Source: Silurus meridionalis (taxonomy: Eukaryota > Chordata > Actinopteri > Siluriformes > Siluridae). From it: 64,000 bases of DNA. Location of the stretch: the NCBI RefSeq assembly GCF_014805685.1, contig NC_060902.1, positions 5,629,286-5,693,285 on the forward strand. Reading direction: 5' to 3'. A model generated the notes under the pieces. The model was not told where the DNA came from, did not search any database, and saw only the letters and a program-made list of their open reading frames with translations. The translations under genes and the position numbers were made by a program. Shown here in pieces: positions 50,301-61,400 of this stretch (position 1 is its first letter; each line of letters starts with the position of its first letter).

Positions 50301-50789
50301 TAAATGGATGGATGGATGGATGGATGGATGGATGGATGGATGGATGGACGGATGGATGGATGGGCAAAGACATACTGCATACTTTACTATAATACAATAT
50401 AATATAATAAAATATAATATAATATAATGTAATGTAATGTATTATTTTATAATATAATATAATATAATATAATATAATATAATATAATATAATATAATAT
50501 AATATAATATACTTTATTACCTCTCCACAATCCATTGCTATATTTCACAAACTTTTTTATAGACAAACCCTTTAAGCATAAAAAGTAAAATATGAAGGCA
50601 GTGTGAGGGAAGCTGTCAATACAGTTGGCTCACGAAACCTTTCTCCTGTAACAACGTGAATTAAGACATCAGCTATAAAGTTTTATTCTTTTTTTTTTTA
50701 ATTCTCTCTTTTTCTGGGTTTCTTCTTTTCTCTTACTCTCCGCAAGGTACAAGTTTTAGATGAGGGGAACAAACCTATTAGCTATTAGT

Positions 50790-50839
<50 letters not shown>

Positions 50840-53303
50840 CAACAAAGCTGTACTCAAGCCTGCCTAAACCATGTCTACTAATTGCTTAGCAATTAACTAA
50901 TTAAAGACTAATTGTTACATAAGGTGGCATGAATCACATAACCTCCAACCTCCAACCACATAATATACCATTTACAGTCTGAACATAATGGTATCGTAGC
51001 AGCTTTGTAATTGTGAATTGTCTTGAAGAGGGGTTAGATTCTTATTATAAAACAGTTTTATATCTACATTAGTACTTTATCACAGACACAAATTTCAAAA
51101 TAGGTATGTGCAGCTAGCTTAGTCTACATATTCATCACAATACAAGCACTGACATATTGACTATCAGAACTAAACCCACCACCTCTTTCAAGTAAATAAA
51201 ATACAAACTTTTTTAAAATCTTGGCTTTTTTGTTCTTTTTATTAAATCAAGAACTCATGAAAATAAAGAAATGATGAAGAAGTCATGAAAATAAGAAATG
51301 ATTTTTCATGGTAGCACAGGATCTTGGAAGAAACATTGCTTGTGTCAAGGGGAGGATCCAAAGAAGCATGCAAATTGAATTACACTTTTGATAGGGAACA
51401 AGAAAAAAGGATTTTGGAAGGAACGAACAAAAGAACAATGGTAATGGTCAATGCTTAGAAAATGCTTCATGTATAAAGTGCAAATGTTTGAAAAACACGT
51501 TTTTTTTACTTAAAAAACTTTTTTATGTATCAAACTAGGTAAAACGTTCTTTCGGCTTCTCCCATTAGGGGTCGCCACAGCGGACCATCCGCATGTTTGA
51601 TTTGGCACATGTTTTTACGCTGGATGCTCTTCCTAACACAACCCTCCCCATTTATCCATGCTTGAGACCGGCACTAAGGTTAGTGCAACTCTAATGGCTG
51701 GGGTTGGTTCCCTGACCGGGGATGGAACCCAGCCCGCAGCGGTGAGAGCGCCACATCCTAACCACTAGACCACCAGGAAACTAAGGCAAAAACACGAAAA
51801 TCGGATGGAATATGACAAATAATTCTTTGTGTTCAGATGAGTTCAAATTAGACATTTTGACACGAACTGGTGTAAGACAGAGAACAGGAGAGAAGATTTC
51901 AGCATGCCCACAGTCAAGCATCATGGTGGAAGCTTAATGATTTAGGGTTGGTTTGGAGCAGGGAAGGTTGAAGACTTATTGTTTGAAAAAGGGAATACTG
52001 AATCAACACGTCTTACAATCCATACTTCAGCGCCATGCAATTCGACCTGGACTGCGGGTAATTGGAAGCAACTTCCCCATACAACAAGAAAATGAATTGA
52101 AGCATCCACTATCCAACTAGTGAGGAAGTAAGTGAAGTAAGTTTGTAAGTGAAGTTTTACAAGAGGCATGGCAAAGTATTTCAACTGAATGTTTCGAGAA
52201 ACAAACAGTTTCAGATATCATGTGTAAAGCTGTTATTCAATTCAGTTTCAATTCAAACTTTATTATATACCACCTAACCACTACCAGGTAGAACCTATGT
52301 GCTGAACAAAGTGCTAAAGCCAATTTGCTAAAGTAGTAATAAAGTTAGAGTTAACATAAAGCTAATAAATTATAGCACTATCATAAAATAAAAAAAAATT
52401 AATAATAAGAAAAATAAAATTAGCTTATAGCTTAATTAACATATAAAAATAAATGTTAAGAAGCAGAAGACTAAGCACACCCTCTACTACAAAACAAAGG
52501 CTTTGGTGAATACGTGGGTCTTTATTTTAGCTTTAAAAGGAGGGAATTCCAAAGCTGCCACTGAGAAAGCGCGATAACCCCAACGATTTATATCCGGTTC
52601 TAGTCACTTCGAGCAAGACATGATTAGAGGACCTCAGAGTTTGGCTATGGGTGCGCAGAAGTTTATTTCAATAGTTTGGGGGATTCGTGCTAAGGAAGGA
52701 TTTTTTGGTAAATATAAAGTTAAACATCTGTACATTTATATACAGATATTTAAAATAATATTTATTATAATATTCTTCATATTCCTAAACTACCAAGTTC
52801 TTCTGTATCTAAAAAAAGAAACATTCATGTGTCTTTCAAAAACTAGAAAAGACCAGGTGTTTCCAAACATTTCACAGGCACTGTATAAATTCTAAAAAGA
52901 TGTATCTGCTAAATATGTAAACCTAGCAACATTTGATGGTAGTATATGTTTAGAGCTGTAATTAAAACATTTCGAACAAATCTAAACTAGATAATGAAAC
53001 AAGGCGAAACCAATTAATGCAGGCGCTTCAGCATAATTGGCATCATAACTGTTTTCATACAGCAATGCGACACGAATTGGTGTATGCACAGTTATCCGAG
53101 CACCTGTGCTGTGGCTCAGTTTAATACACAAATTACAGTAAATACTGTAATGCAAAACTATAGCTGCAAAAAAAAAGTAATTGGTATCTTTCCAAGAAGA
53201 TTTTATGTCTTGCCTAAATCTGCAAGCTGACTAGCACCAACAGTTTTCAGATAATCTCAAAACCCATAACAGAAAATGGACAGCAATGTTCTATTTGCTG
53301 TCA

Positions 53304-53371
<68 letters not shown>

Positions 53372-55659
53372 CTCTCTCTCTCTTTCACAAACCTACACAC
53401 CAAGTTTATACTGGAAAAGAATTTGACAGAATGTGAGTCTCTAAAGAAGCTACCTTCACAGGGCAAGCATGGCAGCTAAAAATATCTACTTTTTTTTTTC
53501 TTTGTGGGGGCATAAAATCCCAAAAGTCTTGGCAAGCCTTGATAAAGTAGAGGTATTCAATATTTTATCCTTATTTCAACACTGCTGAACTATTTGTGAA
53601 ATATAAGACAGAATAGCAATACTGTTTAAATGGAAAAAATCCTTCCAGGAAATGACTGAGAAAGGGTAAAGTTCTCATCACCCTTTAAAGGCTAGGAGGA
53701 GGTAGAACAATCATAATTATAAAGTGCGAAAAGCATTTTAGCACGCATTATTCACTAGGCTAATTACTGTTTTGACATTCAGGCGATATTCTGAGATGGG
53801 GACTGTCAGCTCAAGATGGTGCTTCGACAGATGAATGGCAGTTATGAGGCCACTTATGCTAATACTGATGAGTCATGCTACAAAATGACACACTTCACTT
53901 GCTCCATACAGAGATGGTATGGAAACGCTTTAAATGGTTTACCTAAAAACTAACCCAAGAATAAGGAGGCTATATATTTTTTTAACACTCCAGAGGAAGA
54001 AAGTCCTATTGTCTTACCTTCCTCTGGACTGCTCTGTTTTTATTCGAGGAAGCAAAATTATTAACTGTTGTTAATGTGCAAAGATATTTCTGTATGACAT
54101 CGTCATCGTCCTTCAAAGTATCCTGTTTAAAACACGTCACATCCATGCATATTTTGGAATTCTGAATGCATTTAAACATCAAATACTTGAAAAACAACAA
54201 AAATACAGTACTTAAAACATCCTTCTCCATGAGTCATTAGAGGTAAATCTCTCACAAATGTCCCATGACATTCACTCAGCCCCTGAACCTAATTTTTACC
54301 AGAATAAAATATTTGGAATATTCCACAGGTTGCATGTCACACAGTAAGTTACCGTATTTTCTGGACTATAAGCCGCTACTTTTTTCCCACGCTTTGAACA
54401 ACGAAGCGGCTAATTTATGGATTTTTCTGGGGGTTTTCCCGGTTTCACAAACTTCAAGATAAAAAACTGAGCCCCATAACATTAGACCAATAAAATTGCA
54501 GAATAGGTTCAGGTGAACCAATAACATTCTTTATATTAAATCAGGTGCGCTTCCACTGAATCAGCCCACACCACATCATAAATATCGGGAGAAAAGCTTC
54601 ACCGATGGTGATTTTTAAACGCACTACGATGCCAAAAGAAACTCCCGAGAGAAATTGTTGTGAAAGGAAGGAGGAAGACAGTGAACAATGACTTTCTTGG
54701 TGGGCTAATGTTTAGATACAAGCCGTGTAACAGACACTGTCTTTCATTAAAGCCTGTGTAAAGTTAATTAGTTTCAGTGTAGACACCTGTGGCTTATAGA
54801 CAGGTGCAGCGTATTTATGTTCAAAATAAAAATCTTTGTCAAATTATATATGCGTGCGCTTTATAGTCCGGAAAAAACGGTACATCATTTGAATTTCCTC
54901 AAGGTCATGGAAAGACATGATAAATTCTATAAATTCATGGATGCTTTTCCCCCAGGTTTCAACTATATTATGATATTGATCAGTGAGGTCTTTTAGTACA
55001 ACCCTGTAGCCCATTTTATACATTGATGAATTATGCAAATGAATTTAATTTAATCAATATAAATTGCTTTCTGCTCTTATATGCATCATTTGCATTAATA
55101 CCAGTGTGCATGTGCTAATTCTACGCTTGATAAGTCTATCTTGTAGCTTCCATCAATACTGAGTGAATTGCAGACATTGTAAAAAAAATCAAATAAATAA
55201 TGTTGTACAAATGAGATATTATTTCCAAAGTTGTGTTAACAATGTTGACACATTTAAGTTGTAACGAAAAGCACGGCATGTTAACACCTTACTCTTAATC
55301 ACGAATCTCTCTCATTCAATTTAAAACATGACTGAAATGATTGCTCTGATTGAAGCTTTACATACCGATCAAAGCATCTGCATCCAGACTGGAGTTGAGC
55401 TCTGCTTGAACATCCCATTTCCGCAACGGCGGGAAACCCTTGTTCTCCTCACTGTCCTCATTGAAGAATCCAGAGCTCTCCTGAGAACTTTCTACCAAAC
55501 CGGGTATGGAGGGATTTTCCACTTCACGAAGGACACCATTATGTTCCTCCAGACCAACAGAAACATCCAGAATGGGCTGAGATGAAGCAGAGGAGCTGGA
55601 CAGGGGTGTTGGGCTGCCATTAAGAACTTTTAAAAATGTGATGAGCACAAGAGAGGAGC
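35331..55659 (-). CDS. podxl2: Podocalyxin-like protein 2 (endoglycan), 3' seven coding exons
   Basis: CD34-family sialomucin, a single-pass cell-surface glycoprotein. Exons in transcript order: 55366-55659, 49425-50083, 48488-48562, 41083-41239, 36534-36595, 36262-36441, 35331-35534. Phases join cleanly to about 543 residues. The start codon exon lies past the right edge; the first visible exon begins inside a hydrophobic stretch ([14 protein letters not shown]) that is probably the end of the signal peptide. Then come about 300 Ser/Pro/Glu-rich mucin residues, a cysteine-containing folded domain, a membrane segment ([20 protein letters not shown]) and a tail with [19 protein letters not shown] ending in DTHL, the PDZ-binding end shared with podocalyxin. 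The C-terminal half is clearly endoglycan; the mucin half has diverged, as usual. No breaks seen. Confidence 0.93.
36262..36441 (-). CDS. podxl2: podxl2 exon 7 (membrane segment)
   Basis: Sixty codons: [27 protein letters not shown], the membrane helix, then the basic stop-transfer [12 protein letters not shown]. Acceptor TTTTAG, donor ATG|GTAAGT. Confidence 0.95.
36534..36595 (-). CDS. podxl2: podxl2 exon 6
   Basis: 62 bases coding [20 protein letters not shown]; conserved EVLSMLG. Acceptor CCATTAG, donor GAG|GTATAA. Confidence 0.9.
36767..36956. mobile_element. Short Tc1-like MITE, family 2
   Basis: CTTCTCAAGGGACAATAATA and GAATTGTCTCTTTTGAAGA are the inverted ends also seen at 6386 and 7015; only about 190 bp remain. 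Confidence 0.65.
36958..37632. mobile_element. MITE with GGACTATAA ends, copy 1
   Basis: Left TTTCCGGACTATAAAACGC and right GCGACTTATAGTCCGAAAA plus ATACGGTA are inverted ends. About 675 bp. Inner segments match copy 2 (54350-54882) in opposite orientation. Confidence 0.75.
37630..37691. repeat. (TA)n microsatellite
   Basis: About 30 TA units growing directly from the terminal TA of the preceding MITE. Confidence 0.96.
37692..38500 (-). mobile_element. Tc1-like element, transposase middle part
   Basis: Minus strand reads [20 protein letters not shown] and [20 protein letters not shown], the region around the first catalytic acid (W-S-E-E-T-K, where Tc1 usually has D) of Tc1 transposases. 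Frame is short and broken on both sides. Confidence 0.82.
38512..39395. mobile_element. Tc1-like element with ~200-bp inverted ends
   Basis: GACAGTGCTTCACTTTTTCC and GTGAAAGAAGTTTGTTTGAA on the left recur inverted on the right (ACTTCTTTCACGTTGTCATT). Core includes CCAAGACAGTATTGTATCGA. Same family as the fragment at 1-219. Confidence 0.78.
39405..39905. mobile_element. Tc1-like/MITE relic
   Basis: GAGACCCATCCTTTTATACT, AACATGATGCATTAATAGTC and GTAATCTTTTGAAATGG are typical non-coding inner parts of a teleost Tc1 family; ends are eroded. Confidence 0.5.
41083..41239 (-). CDS. podxl2: podxl2 exon 5
   Basis: 157 bases: [20 protein letters not shown] through [20 protein letters not shown]. The LISLSKP-x-x-x-E-x-x-LLMT pattern is typical of endoglycan. 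Acceptor TGTAACAG, donor CAGG|GTAACA. Confidence 0.93.
41340..41645. repeat. Teleost dispersed repeat (CATTTAGCAGACG family)
   Basis: GCATTTAGCAGACGTCCTTG then CAGAGCGACGTACAA; right part GTAGGTCTTCAACCGTCG and TTCATTCCACCACCTCGGTG. A very common fish repeat. Confidence 0.6.
41874..42060. mobile_element. DNA transposon end fragment
   Basis: ATACACTATATGAATGAACG, GTGGACACCTGAGCACAAG and ACATCCCATTCCACCATTAG form the start of a well-known teleost element. The other end is absent. Confidence 0.5.
42061..45528. other. podxl2 intron, mostly unassigned
   Basis: Contains a weak TACTTTTACT-type repeat at 42690-42990; the remainder shows no gene, RNA or clear transposon. Short reading frames here look random. 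Confidence 0.5.
45529..46080 (+). mobile_element. Internally deleted mariner-like element
   Basis: Inverted ends TTACGTTCAAGTCAAATCGG and GTCCCTGTTTGACATGAACG. Inside, a broken plus-strand frame recalls the mariner DNA-binding region ([19 protein letters not shown]). 552 bp versus about 1.3 kb for an intact element. Confidence 0.72.
46081..47869. other. podxl2 intron, no feature recognised
   Basis: AT-rich; nothing on either strand that I can assign. Confidence 0.5.
47870..48150. repeat. Fold-back repeat (hairpin MITE)
   Basis: Perfect 37-bp inverted arms at 47919-47955 and 48086-48122 (core TATAAGTGTGCAATTGAGGT) with imperfect extensions outward (CCAGAGTGATATACAG versus its mirror). Outer end CCCATTTGGCAGACATCC links it to the CATTTAGCAGAC family. 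Confidence 0.82.
48488..48562 (-). CDS. podxl2: podxl2 exon 4
   Basis: Twenty-five codons, [20 protein letters not shown] then EDYDC; phase 0 to 0. Matches the conserved cysteine domain start (C-x-DWS-x-x-AG) of CD34-family proteins. Sequon N-M-S. Donor TGT|GTAAGT. Confidence 0.92.
49120..49424. repeat. Degenerate CATC/TATC tetranucleotide repeat at podxl2 splice donor
   Basis: Many CATCCATCCATT and TTTATC units over about 300 bp, ending two bases from the GT donor of the large mucin exon. Confidence 0.75.
49425..50083 (-). CDS. podxl2: podxl2 exon 3 (large mucin/acidic exon)
   Basis: 659 bases, acceptor TTTCCTCTCTCAG, donor CAG|GTAGAT. Ser/Thr-rich first half ([18 protein letters not shown]), then a very acidic half ([28 protein letters not shown]) with a Tyr in an acidic setting ([10 protein letters not shown]). 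Fits the glycosylated, acidic ectodomain of endoglycan. The donor abuts a degenerate GATG-type repeat. Confidence 0.87.
50236..50515. repeat. Cluster of (GA)n, (GATG)n and (AATAT)n
   Basis: GA units at 50236-50295, then about 15 GATG units to 50365, then about 20 AATAT-type units at 50392-50512, within intron sequence just upstream of the podxl2 mucin exon. Confidence 0.95.
50790..50837. repeat. (CA)n microsatellite
   Basis: About 23 CA units. Confidence 0.96.
51300..51547 (+). mobile_element. Tc1-like relic, left part
   Basis: Decayed transposase-like sequence (GGAGGATCCAAAGAAGCATG, AGAAAAAAGGATTTTGGAAG) leading to the SINE insertion point. Assigned mainly because the right part continues after the SINE. 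Confidence 0.45.
51548..51780 (-). mobile_element. tRNA-Glu-derived SINE in podxl2 intron
   Basis: Inverted second copy of the SINE at 25980. Tail AGGGGTCGCCACAGCGGACC first, tRNA-like head last (CCACTAGACCACCAGG). Flanks AAACTAGGTAAAAC and AAACTAAGGCAAAAAC are a diverged target duplication. Confidence 0.88.
51781..52237 (+). mobile_element. Tc1-like transposase relic, middle part
   Basis: Plus strand, in broken frames, matches the Tc1 middle and end: a VKHHGG-like stretch at about 51912, [10 protein letters not shown] at about 52025, and [19 protein letters not shown] to MCKAVI at 52153-52235. Confidence 0.75.
52238..52689. repeat. Dispersed repeat inserted in Tc1 relic
   Basis: Runs from CAATTCAGTTTCAATTCAAA to TTTGGGGGATTC and separates the MCKAVI and RAKEGFF codons of the transposase. 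Contains CTGCCACTGAGAAAGCGCGA, typical of a long teleost LINE-like repeat. Confidence 0.6.
52690..52890 (+). mobile_element. Tc1-like relic, 3' end
   Basis: Resumes as [12 protein letters not shown] and ends GACCAGGTGTTTCCAAACAT then GGCACTGTAT, a standard Tc1-like terminus. Confidence 0.7.
53309..53366. repeat. (CA)n microsatellite
   Basis: About 29 CA units followed by a short (TC)n. Confidence 0.97.
54350..54882. mobile_element. MITE with TACCGTATTTTCTGGACTATAA-type ends, copy 2
   Basis: Left TACCGTATTTTCTGGACTAT and right TTTATAGTCCGGAAAAAACG plus GTA are inverted ends of about 27 bp. 533 bp; inner CGGTTTCACAAACTTCAAG matches copy 1 inverted. Confidence 0.8.
55366..55659 (-). CDS. podxl2: podxl2 exon 2 (end of signal peptide, mucin start)
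   Basis: Acceptor ACTTTTTAG|GC, donor ATCG|GTATGT, phase 1 at both ends, 294 bases. Hydrophobic [14 protein letters not shown] is followed by [12 protein letters not shown] and an acidic stretch ([12 protein letters not shown]). Confidence 0.82.
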
Positions 55660-56498
55660 CTAAAAAGTAAAAAATTGATAATTGATCATAGAAAAAAAAC
55701 AAAAACACTTGCAATTCTTAACCTTTCTCAAAACGCTTAACAAATTCTGAAGCATCCCCAGATCTATGCAACCAATAATAAGTCCTAAACAGTCCTACAA
55801 ACATTGAGGTGGCAATTGAAACCTAGATAAAATGTTATGCAATATTCATAAGCACCGTCATTACTTTTTTGTGGTAGCTATTGTCTGTGAAGTTATATTT
55901 CTGTAAGAATAGTTAATAGACCTAAAGAAAAGAAGATTGTGTTCTGTTTCTAACAGGCACTGTTTTTTATTACCAGTCAGCTGCTTAAATCAGAATTTGT
56001 ATTTATAACTGCATTATAGCTGTGACAAATGAAATTATGGGCCAATCCAAATGTCTACAGCATAACCTACCCAGCAACATATCTATCCCCAGCTGGCCTC
56101 TAACCACAGATGGTTCTGGATAAGCTTAACTTGCCATCTGAGACAGATCGCTTCTCACTTATAATACAGGGTCACTGGGGGATTAGAGTTACCCTTAGCA
56201 TTAGCAGCTGAAAGGTGTAATTTGGGGTACAGGCCACGGCTGCTCCTTTGCTTTGATCCACCAGAACCGAGATATAAGTTTAGTCTACTAAGAATGTCCA
56301 AATGTCCAGCTGGTAGCTTTTATGCCAAATAAAACAATAGAAAGCCTAATAATAGTATGTTTTTCTAAGGAGGTCATTATTTAAAAAAAAAGAAAAAAAA
56401 AAAAAGATGCTCATATACATAATATGAATAAAATAAAAGAATGCCATTTAGAGTTTTCTACAAAACAAATTTTACAATTTAACATTAAAACGAATACC

Positions 56499-56499
<1 letters not shown>

Positions 56500-56539
<40 letters not shown>
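56500..56539. repeat. (ATT)n microsatellite
   Basis: Thirteen uninterrupted ATT units. Confidence 0.96.
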
Positions 56540-56540
<1 letters not shown>

Positions 56541-57809
56541 CAAATAAAAATAACTTCTTGGTGCAATTTATGAGTTCAGTTTCTTTTTTTAATTTTAAGT
56601 TTTTACAAATGATGCAACTGCAGGTATTTTAACTTTATACCTAGCTTCATGCAAATGTGTTACATAAATCACTGACTATTGGCTAATTGGTTATATATTA
56701 ATATTTATATATACTACAGGTTTAAACTAAAGCAATGCCACAAAGGTGGATTGGACAAATACAACAAGAAGTACCCCTTTCACCACTTAACCCCTTCCCT
56801 CCTAGATCACCTGTTGTCATCTAAGGGATTACCATGGAGGAGCATATGATGCAGTCAGTGTTGGAGTGGCCCAATCACTTGAGGATCTTTGACTTCATGC
56901 AATACTATTGTTGTAACTTCAAATATTTATCCAAGCACTGAGATTGTACTGTGCCTCTCACTTGATTCCTCAAAAAAAGGTTTTAATTTGTAAGTTGGTT
57001 CTTCTTGGTATTTAGTTGGACCTCAAAGAGCATTCTCATTGGGTAGAGAAAAGCCTAATGTTTTTGTCATTCTCCCTGCCAAGTGTTTAGGGCACTGTTC
57101 TTTACCTGTTCCCCGTTTCCCTATATGCTACATGCAATACAAGTAAATACAGATGCTTCTTTCCCAATCTTTGGAAAAAGGGCCCACCTACTTGGCTGCT
57201 TTCAATCGAGATTAACCAGGATTTCTGATTAATAACAGTTGATGACCCCAGACAGACCACGAGGTAAACTGTATGCCCCAATAGCCAGTGTGCACACATT
57301 TTGAGCACAACTGGTCATCTTGGATAAGCCACAAGAGATGCACAAACATCTATTTTCTATAGTGAGGCAATGTGTTCAAGGTGAAAAAACTGAACCAGGG
57401 TCTTGGGCATTATCTTGTATGGGATCATTTTTCATTGATTAAATTATTCAGATCAATTCAATTTGATGTGATTTTTGTAAATATCCTTGTATCATAAATA
57501 GACACAGCGTCTCTTCTTGTTCAGTTCACTCATGATGTTCCAAGTGTGACAATGGTTTTGTCCTTGTTGTGTTTCTCTTTTCTCTAATTTTATCCTTGAA
57601 CATTATGTAAATGTTTTCGAGTGGGTCCCTTGCGCTTACACATTATTATACCACTGGTGGTATCTATCTCATGTTTAGACAATAAAACATACAGCTGACT
57701 TTGTGCATGCATGCATTAAATATTACCCTGGTTTTCTCGTTCTTCTATCATCTTATTGTTAATGAAACTGAAGCACTTTAATGGTCATCCAGAAAGACTA
57801 CCACCACTG

Positions 57810-58445
57810 CAGTAGGGCTGGAACGATTCCTCAAGTAATTTAAATACAAAAAAGCCTTGAGGCAAATTATTTGCCTCCATGCCTTGTTTAGTCCATTTAA
57901 CTACACACAGAGCACTGTGTTTCCCCACAGACCATTATTAGTGATGCACCACCTGCTAAACTCTGGAGCGCTCTGGACAGATAAACACAAAGAACACTGC
58001 AGAATGTTGAAAAAAAAAAAAACGGGGAGAAAACAGCAAGGGCTGAGTAGAAGATTCAGGACAAAGAAAACGACAGAACGTTTCCAAAGTTTGGGATCAT
58101 TTCGAAATAAAACACTGTACTATGAACTTACCATTTTTAAAGTAATTTGAAATAGATTTTTATTTATATATTTGCATTTGCATTTGGATGCATATGGCAA
58201 TTAAATGCACTAAAAGAGTTTTGTTTTCACAGATATTCTTGTATGCAATTTCAGCAATAAAAATGTAAATTTTTCTACAAAGGAAACAAATTACTTGGTT
58301 ATTTTCAGAGAACTGTAATTTTCTCTTGTATATTTTTGTGTTGCTCTTTAAAAAAGGAAAAGTACTTTTTATCCAATTACTCGATTAATCAGTGGAATAA
58401 TCGGTAAAATACTAGATCACTATTATACTTGACAGCTGCAGCCGA
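57810..58445. mobile_element. hAT-like non-autonomous element
   Basis: Starts CAGTAGGGCTGGAACGATTC, CTTGAGGCAAATTATTTGCC; ends near TTACTCGATTAATCAGTGGA and GACAGCTGCAGCC. This is the typical form of a widespread vertebrate hAT family. No coding capacity. Confidence 0.65.
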
Positions 58446-61400
58446 TATTAGAGAGACCATAATAGTGCCTGGTGGAGAGTTCCCCACTTGACCGAGTATA
58501 CAAAAATTTCACCCATTCCCTCAATGTCTGGAAAAATGGAAAGATCTGAGAATTATCACACTTTCACTTTGGACAATACCAAGATCAATCACCACCACAG
58601 GGTACTGTCAGTAGACAAAGTTATCCAATAACTATAACTTCTATGACTTTCATCCAAAAAATGGATCAAGCAACAATGAGATTCAGCATAAACCAACATG
58701 TACAAGTTAGGGAGACTCTTTAGCTTTCCATCTCAGTTGCGTTACTCTCTCCCCAGGCATGTGGTTCTAGGCTCAATGCAAGATTATGTTCACTTGGAAA
58801 AGCCATCATCCGCTCTCAGAATTGAAAGGGACTATACAATGTAAGACCCCTTGTACACTCACAGAAGAGGGGATCACCCCTGGTAATTATTGTAGTGAGA
58901 GGTTGACTTTTTATGAAGAGTGCTCTTGGGTCCTTTCCAAAAATGTCATGGACCATTTCATAAGCCAGAGTTTCACTGCAACTACCAAACAACCCCAAGA
59001 ACCACCTACGTTGGTTCTATCACTATAGGACTGGCTTTGATTAGGGGGAATGTGGTAATCAAAACCTCAAGTGACTTCATCCTTGGCTTCATGTGCTGGT
59101 TTTGATAAGCTAACACTTGCAGCTGAATTCCTATCAATCAAAACGCTATGTGTCAGGTTCAAGGACTCACTCTTTCCACAGCATTGCACATCCAGAGAGT
59201 TCTCGCTTCACTGTTTTCCTAGTGATCCATTCTAATCAATCCTTTTGTGAAGCATTCTTTGTTTAAGCCATTTCATTTCTAATCTTGTAATCAGATGTAT
59301 AATCCGATGTTATAGCCAATGCTATTATATGTTTGTTTCAGAGTTAATGTATAATGTGTTTTGAGTCATTTCCATCCTATTTTACATGTGTGCTCTTGTA
59401 CTAGCATTTATACATGGCTTATTTTTATGATTTTAGGATACCATTGGAACCTATTACTATGTCTTTTCCTTTTTGAAATAACAAAATAATTTATCCAATG
59501 TAATATAGGCATAAGCTGTCTTTAATTATGATCAGATTGTTAAAGTGACAGCATTTTACAACTATAATTTTTTGGTTTGTAGTATAAAATTTCTTTCCAA
59601 ATTTTTATACAAAATTCAGTTGTGCATACACGTTCTCTATCTCTTTCTCTTTTCCATTTTTAGCTGTTTTCATGATACATATGAGTATACATAAAATTTG
59701 TTCTTATATGCCAGTATCCTGCCCCAGCTTACAAACCACCAAGATCTGGACTTTGACATGTTTGTGAACAAAGAAGGGCTTTGAAAGCTATAATTCTCAT
59801 GCCAAATCCTTCTTTATTTCCTGCCATGTCTATGTTGTTTGTCTCTTCATAAAAGGAAAAAAATTAAAAAACGCTGATTCCTACTGATCTCAATAGGTTA
59901 CATGTCTGCACCACGGTGTCTGCCTGACTTTGCAGCAGTGTGTAGGTGGCACTCTGGAGACTGAGTATAGAGGCTTGTACAGTATCCAGAGTTGCTGAGT
60001 AACCAGTAAGATGATACAACAGCGCTGCAGTAAAAAGATCTGAGACGTCTTATCAGATAATTAAATTTTATTACAACAGAGATTGAGACCAATTTCAATT
60101 AGAAGTTAAATAAATAAATAAAAAAACCAAACAAATCAATACAAAAATCAACTGCATTGTAGCTTAATTAGTGAAGTCCTAGTAATATATAGTGTTGCTC
60201 CTAAGGAGTTGAAAAATCTGGCGTATCAGCATTACCTTGCAATATTTTGCAATTTTTGTTTACTGCTGTGGTCCTTAAAATAAATCCTTGGTTTATCTTG
60301 GTGCATGATTATTTGCCAACCTAAAGTATGTATTATCTCATGTACTATACAATGCGAAATGACTACACTAAAATATAATTGTAAGAGTAAAGAAAAACCA
60401 CTCACCGTTTATTCTATTATCTATCTATTCAGCTTCACTAAGCTTTACATTTGTTTTTACAATAATCAGGATTTTATGTAAGTCATGTTTTAATGCTGGC
60501 TTTTGGTTTACAAAAATTAATTTTTATTCACTCCAATGCAAAATGTTAGCAATAGATGAATTTTAATAGTCAAGTGCATTTAATATTTAATTACATGTAT
60601 TGTACTTAAAGAAAATAGTCCATATTACATGCATAGCAAAGGAAAGCTAAATCATTTTGAAAGGATATTATGTTAATGCAATGTTTTAAAATGTTATTAT
60701 GCTAATTCAAGGATTGAATTATAATTAAAAACTGACACCAAAATAAGTATATCTACTGTTTGCTTTTGGTGATTGGTGAATCTGATTAGGTGTAACCTAC
60801 CCCTAAATGATACGATGTTCAACAATAATGGCTACTTGACCTGCCACCACACCAAATTTCTACACAACCACTTCTGGCCTCTGTCTTTCACTCTGAGCGA
60901 GATTGAACTATAATGTCCTTGAGCACAATCTTCCAGAGCTTACAGGGTTTCTGATATGGAAACACTGTGGTATGAACAATTCCAGCTCTTCTACATTTCA
61001 AAGCTTTTCTGGTGGACCACCTGTACTAGGATTGCAATGTCTGGGGAATAGGAAGTGGCATGCATAATCAAGCTCTTTGCTATCAAATGTTTAGCATAGA
61101 TTTGAGCTTATTCCTAGAGTCCAAGCTCTGGGAATCCTGGCTCTGGGGATTTTCTATAAAGAGGCTCGCACTTGCACACAGTCACCCTTTTCTTTTCATA
61201 ATCCGTCACTATGTCTGCATGAATGAAAGTGGCAAATGCAGTAAAGCCTTTAAGAAGTTGACTTTAGTTTCATCCCAGTCACATGTTTGCTCTCCACCTG
61301 TTTCTTCTAAAAGACAGCTGAGACAATTTCACATAGCACTCATCTATAAAGGGTGAATGTATGCTTTTGAATAGGGACACATATGCATTCTGCATTTGTG

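Noticed and set aside
50236..50515. CRISPR-like regularly spaced repeats
   Set aside because: Simple contiguous microsatellites with no unique spacers, in a vertebrate gene.
50198..50535. Frames coding (ER)n, (GWMD)n or (HPSI)n repeats
   Set aside because: Translations of the (GA)n and (GATG)n microsatellites.
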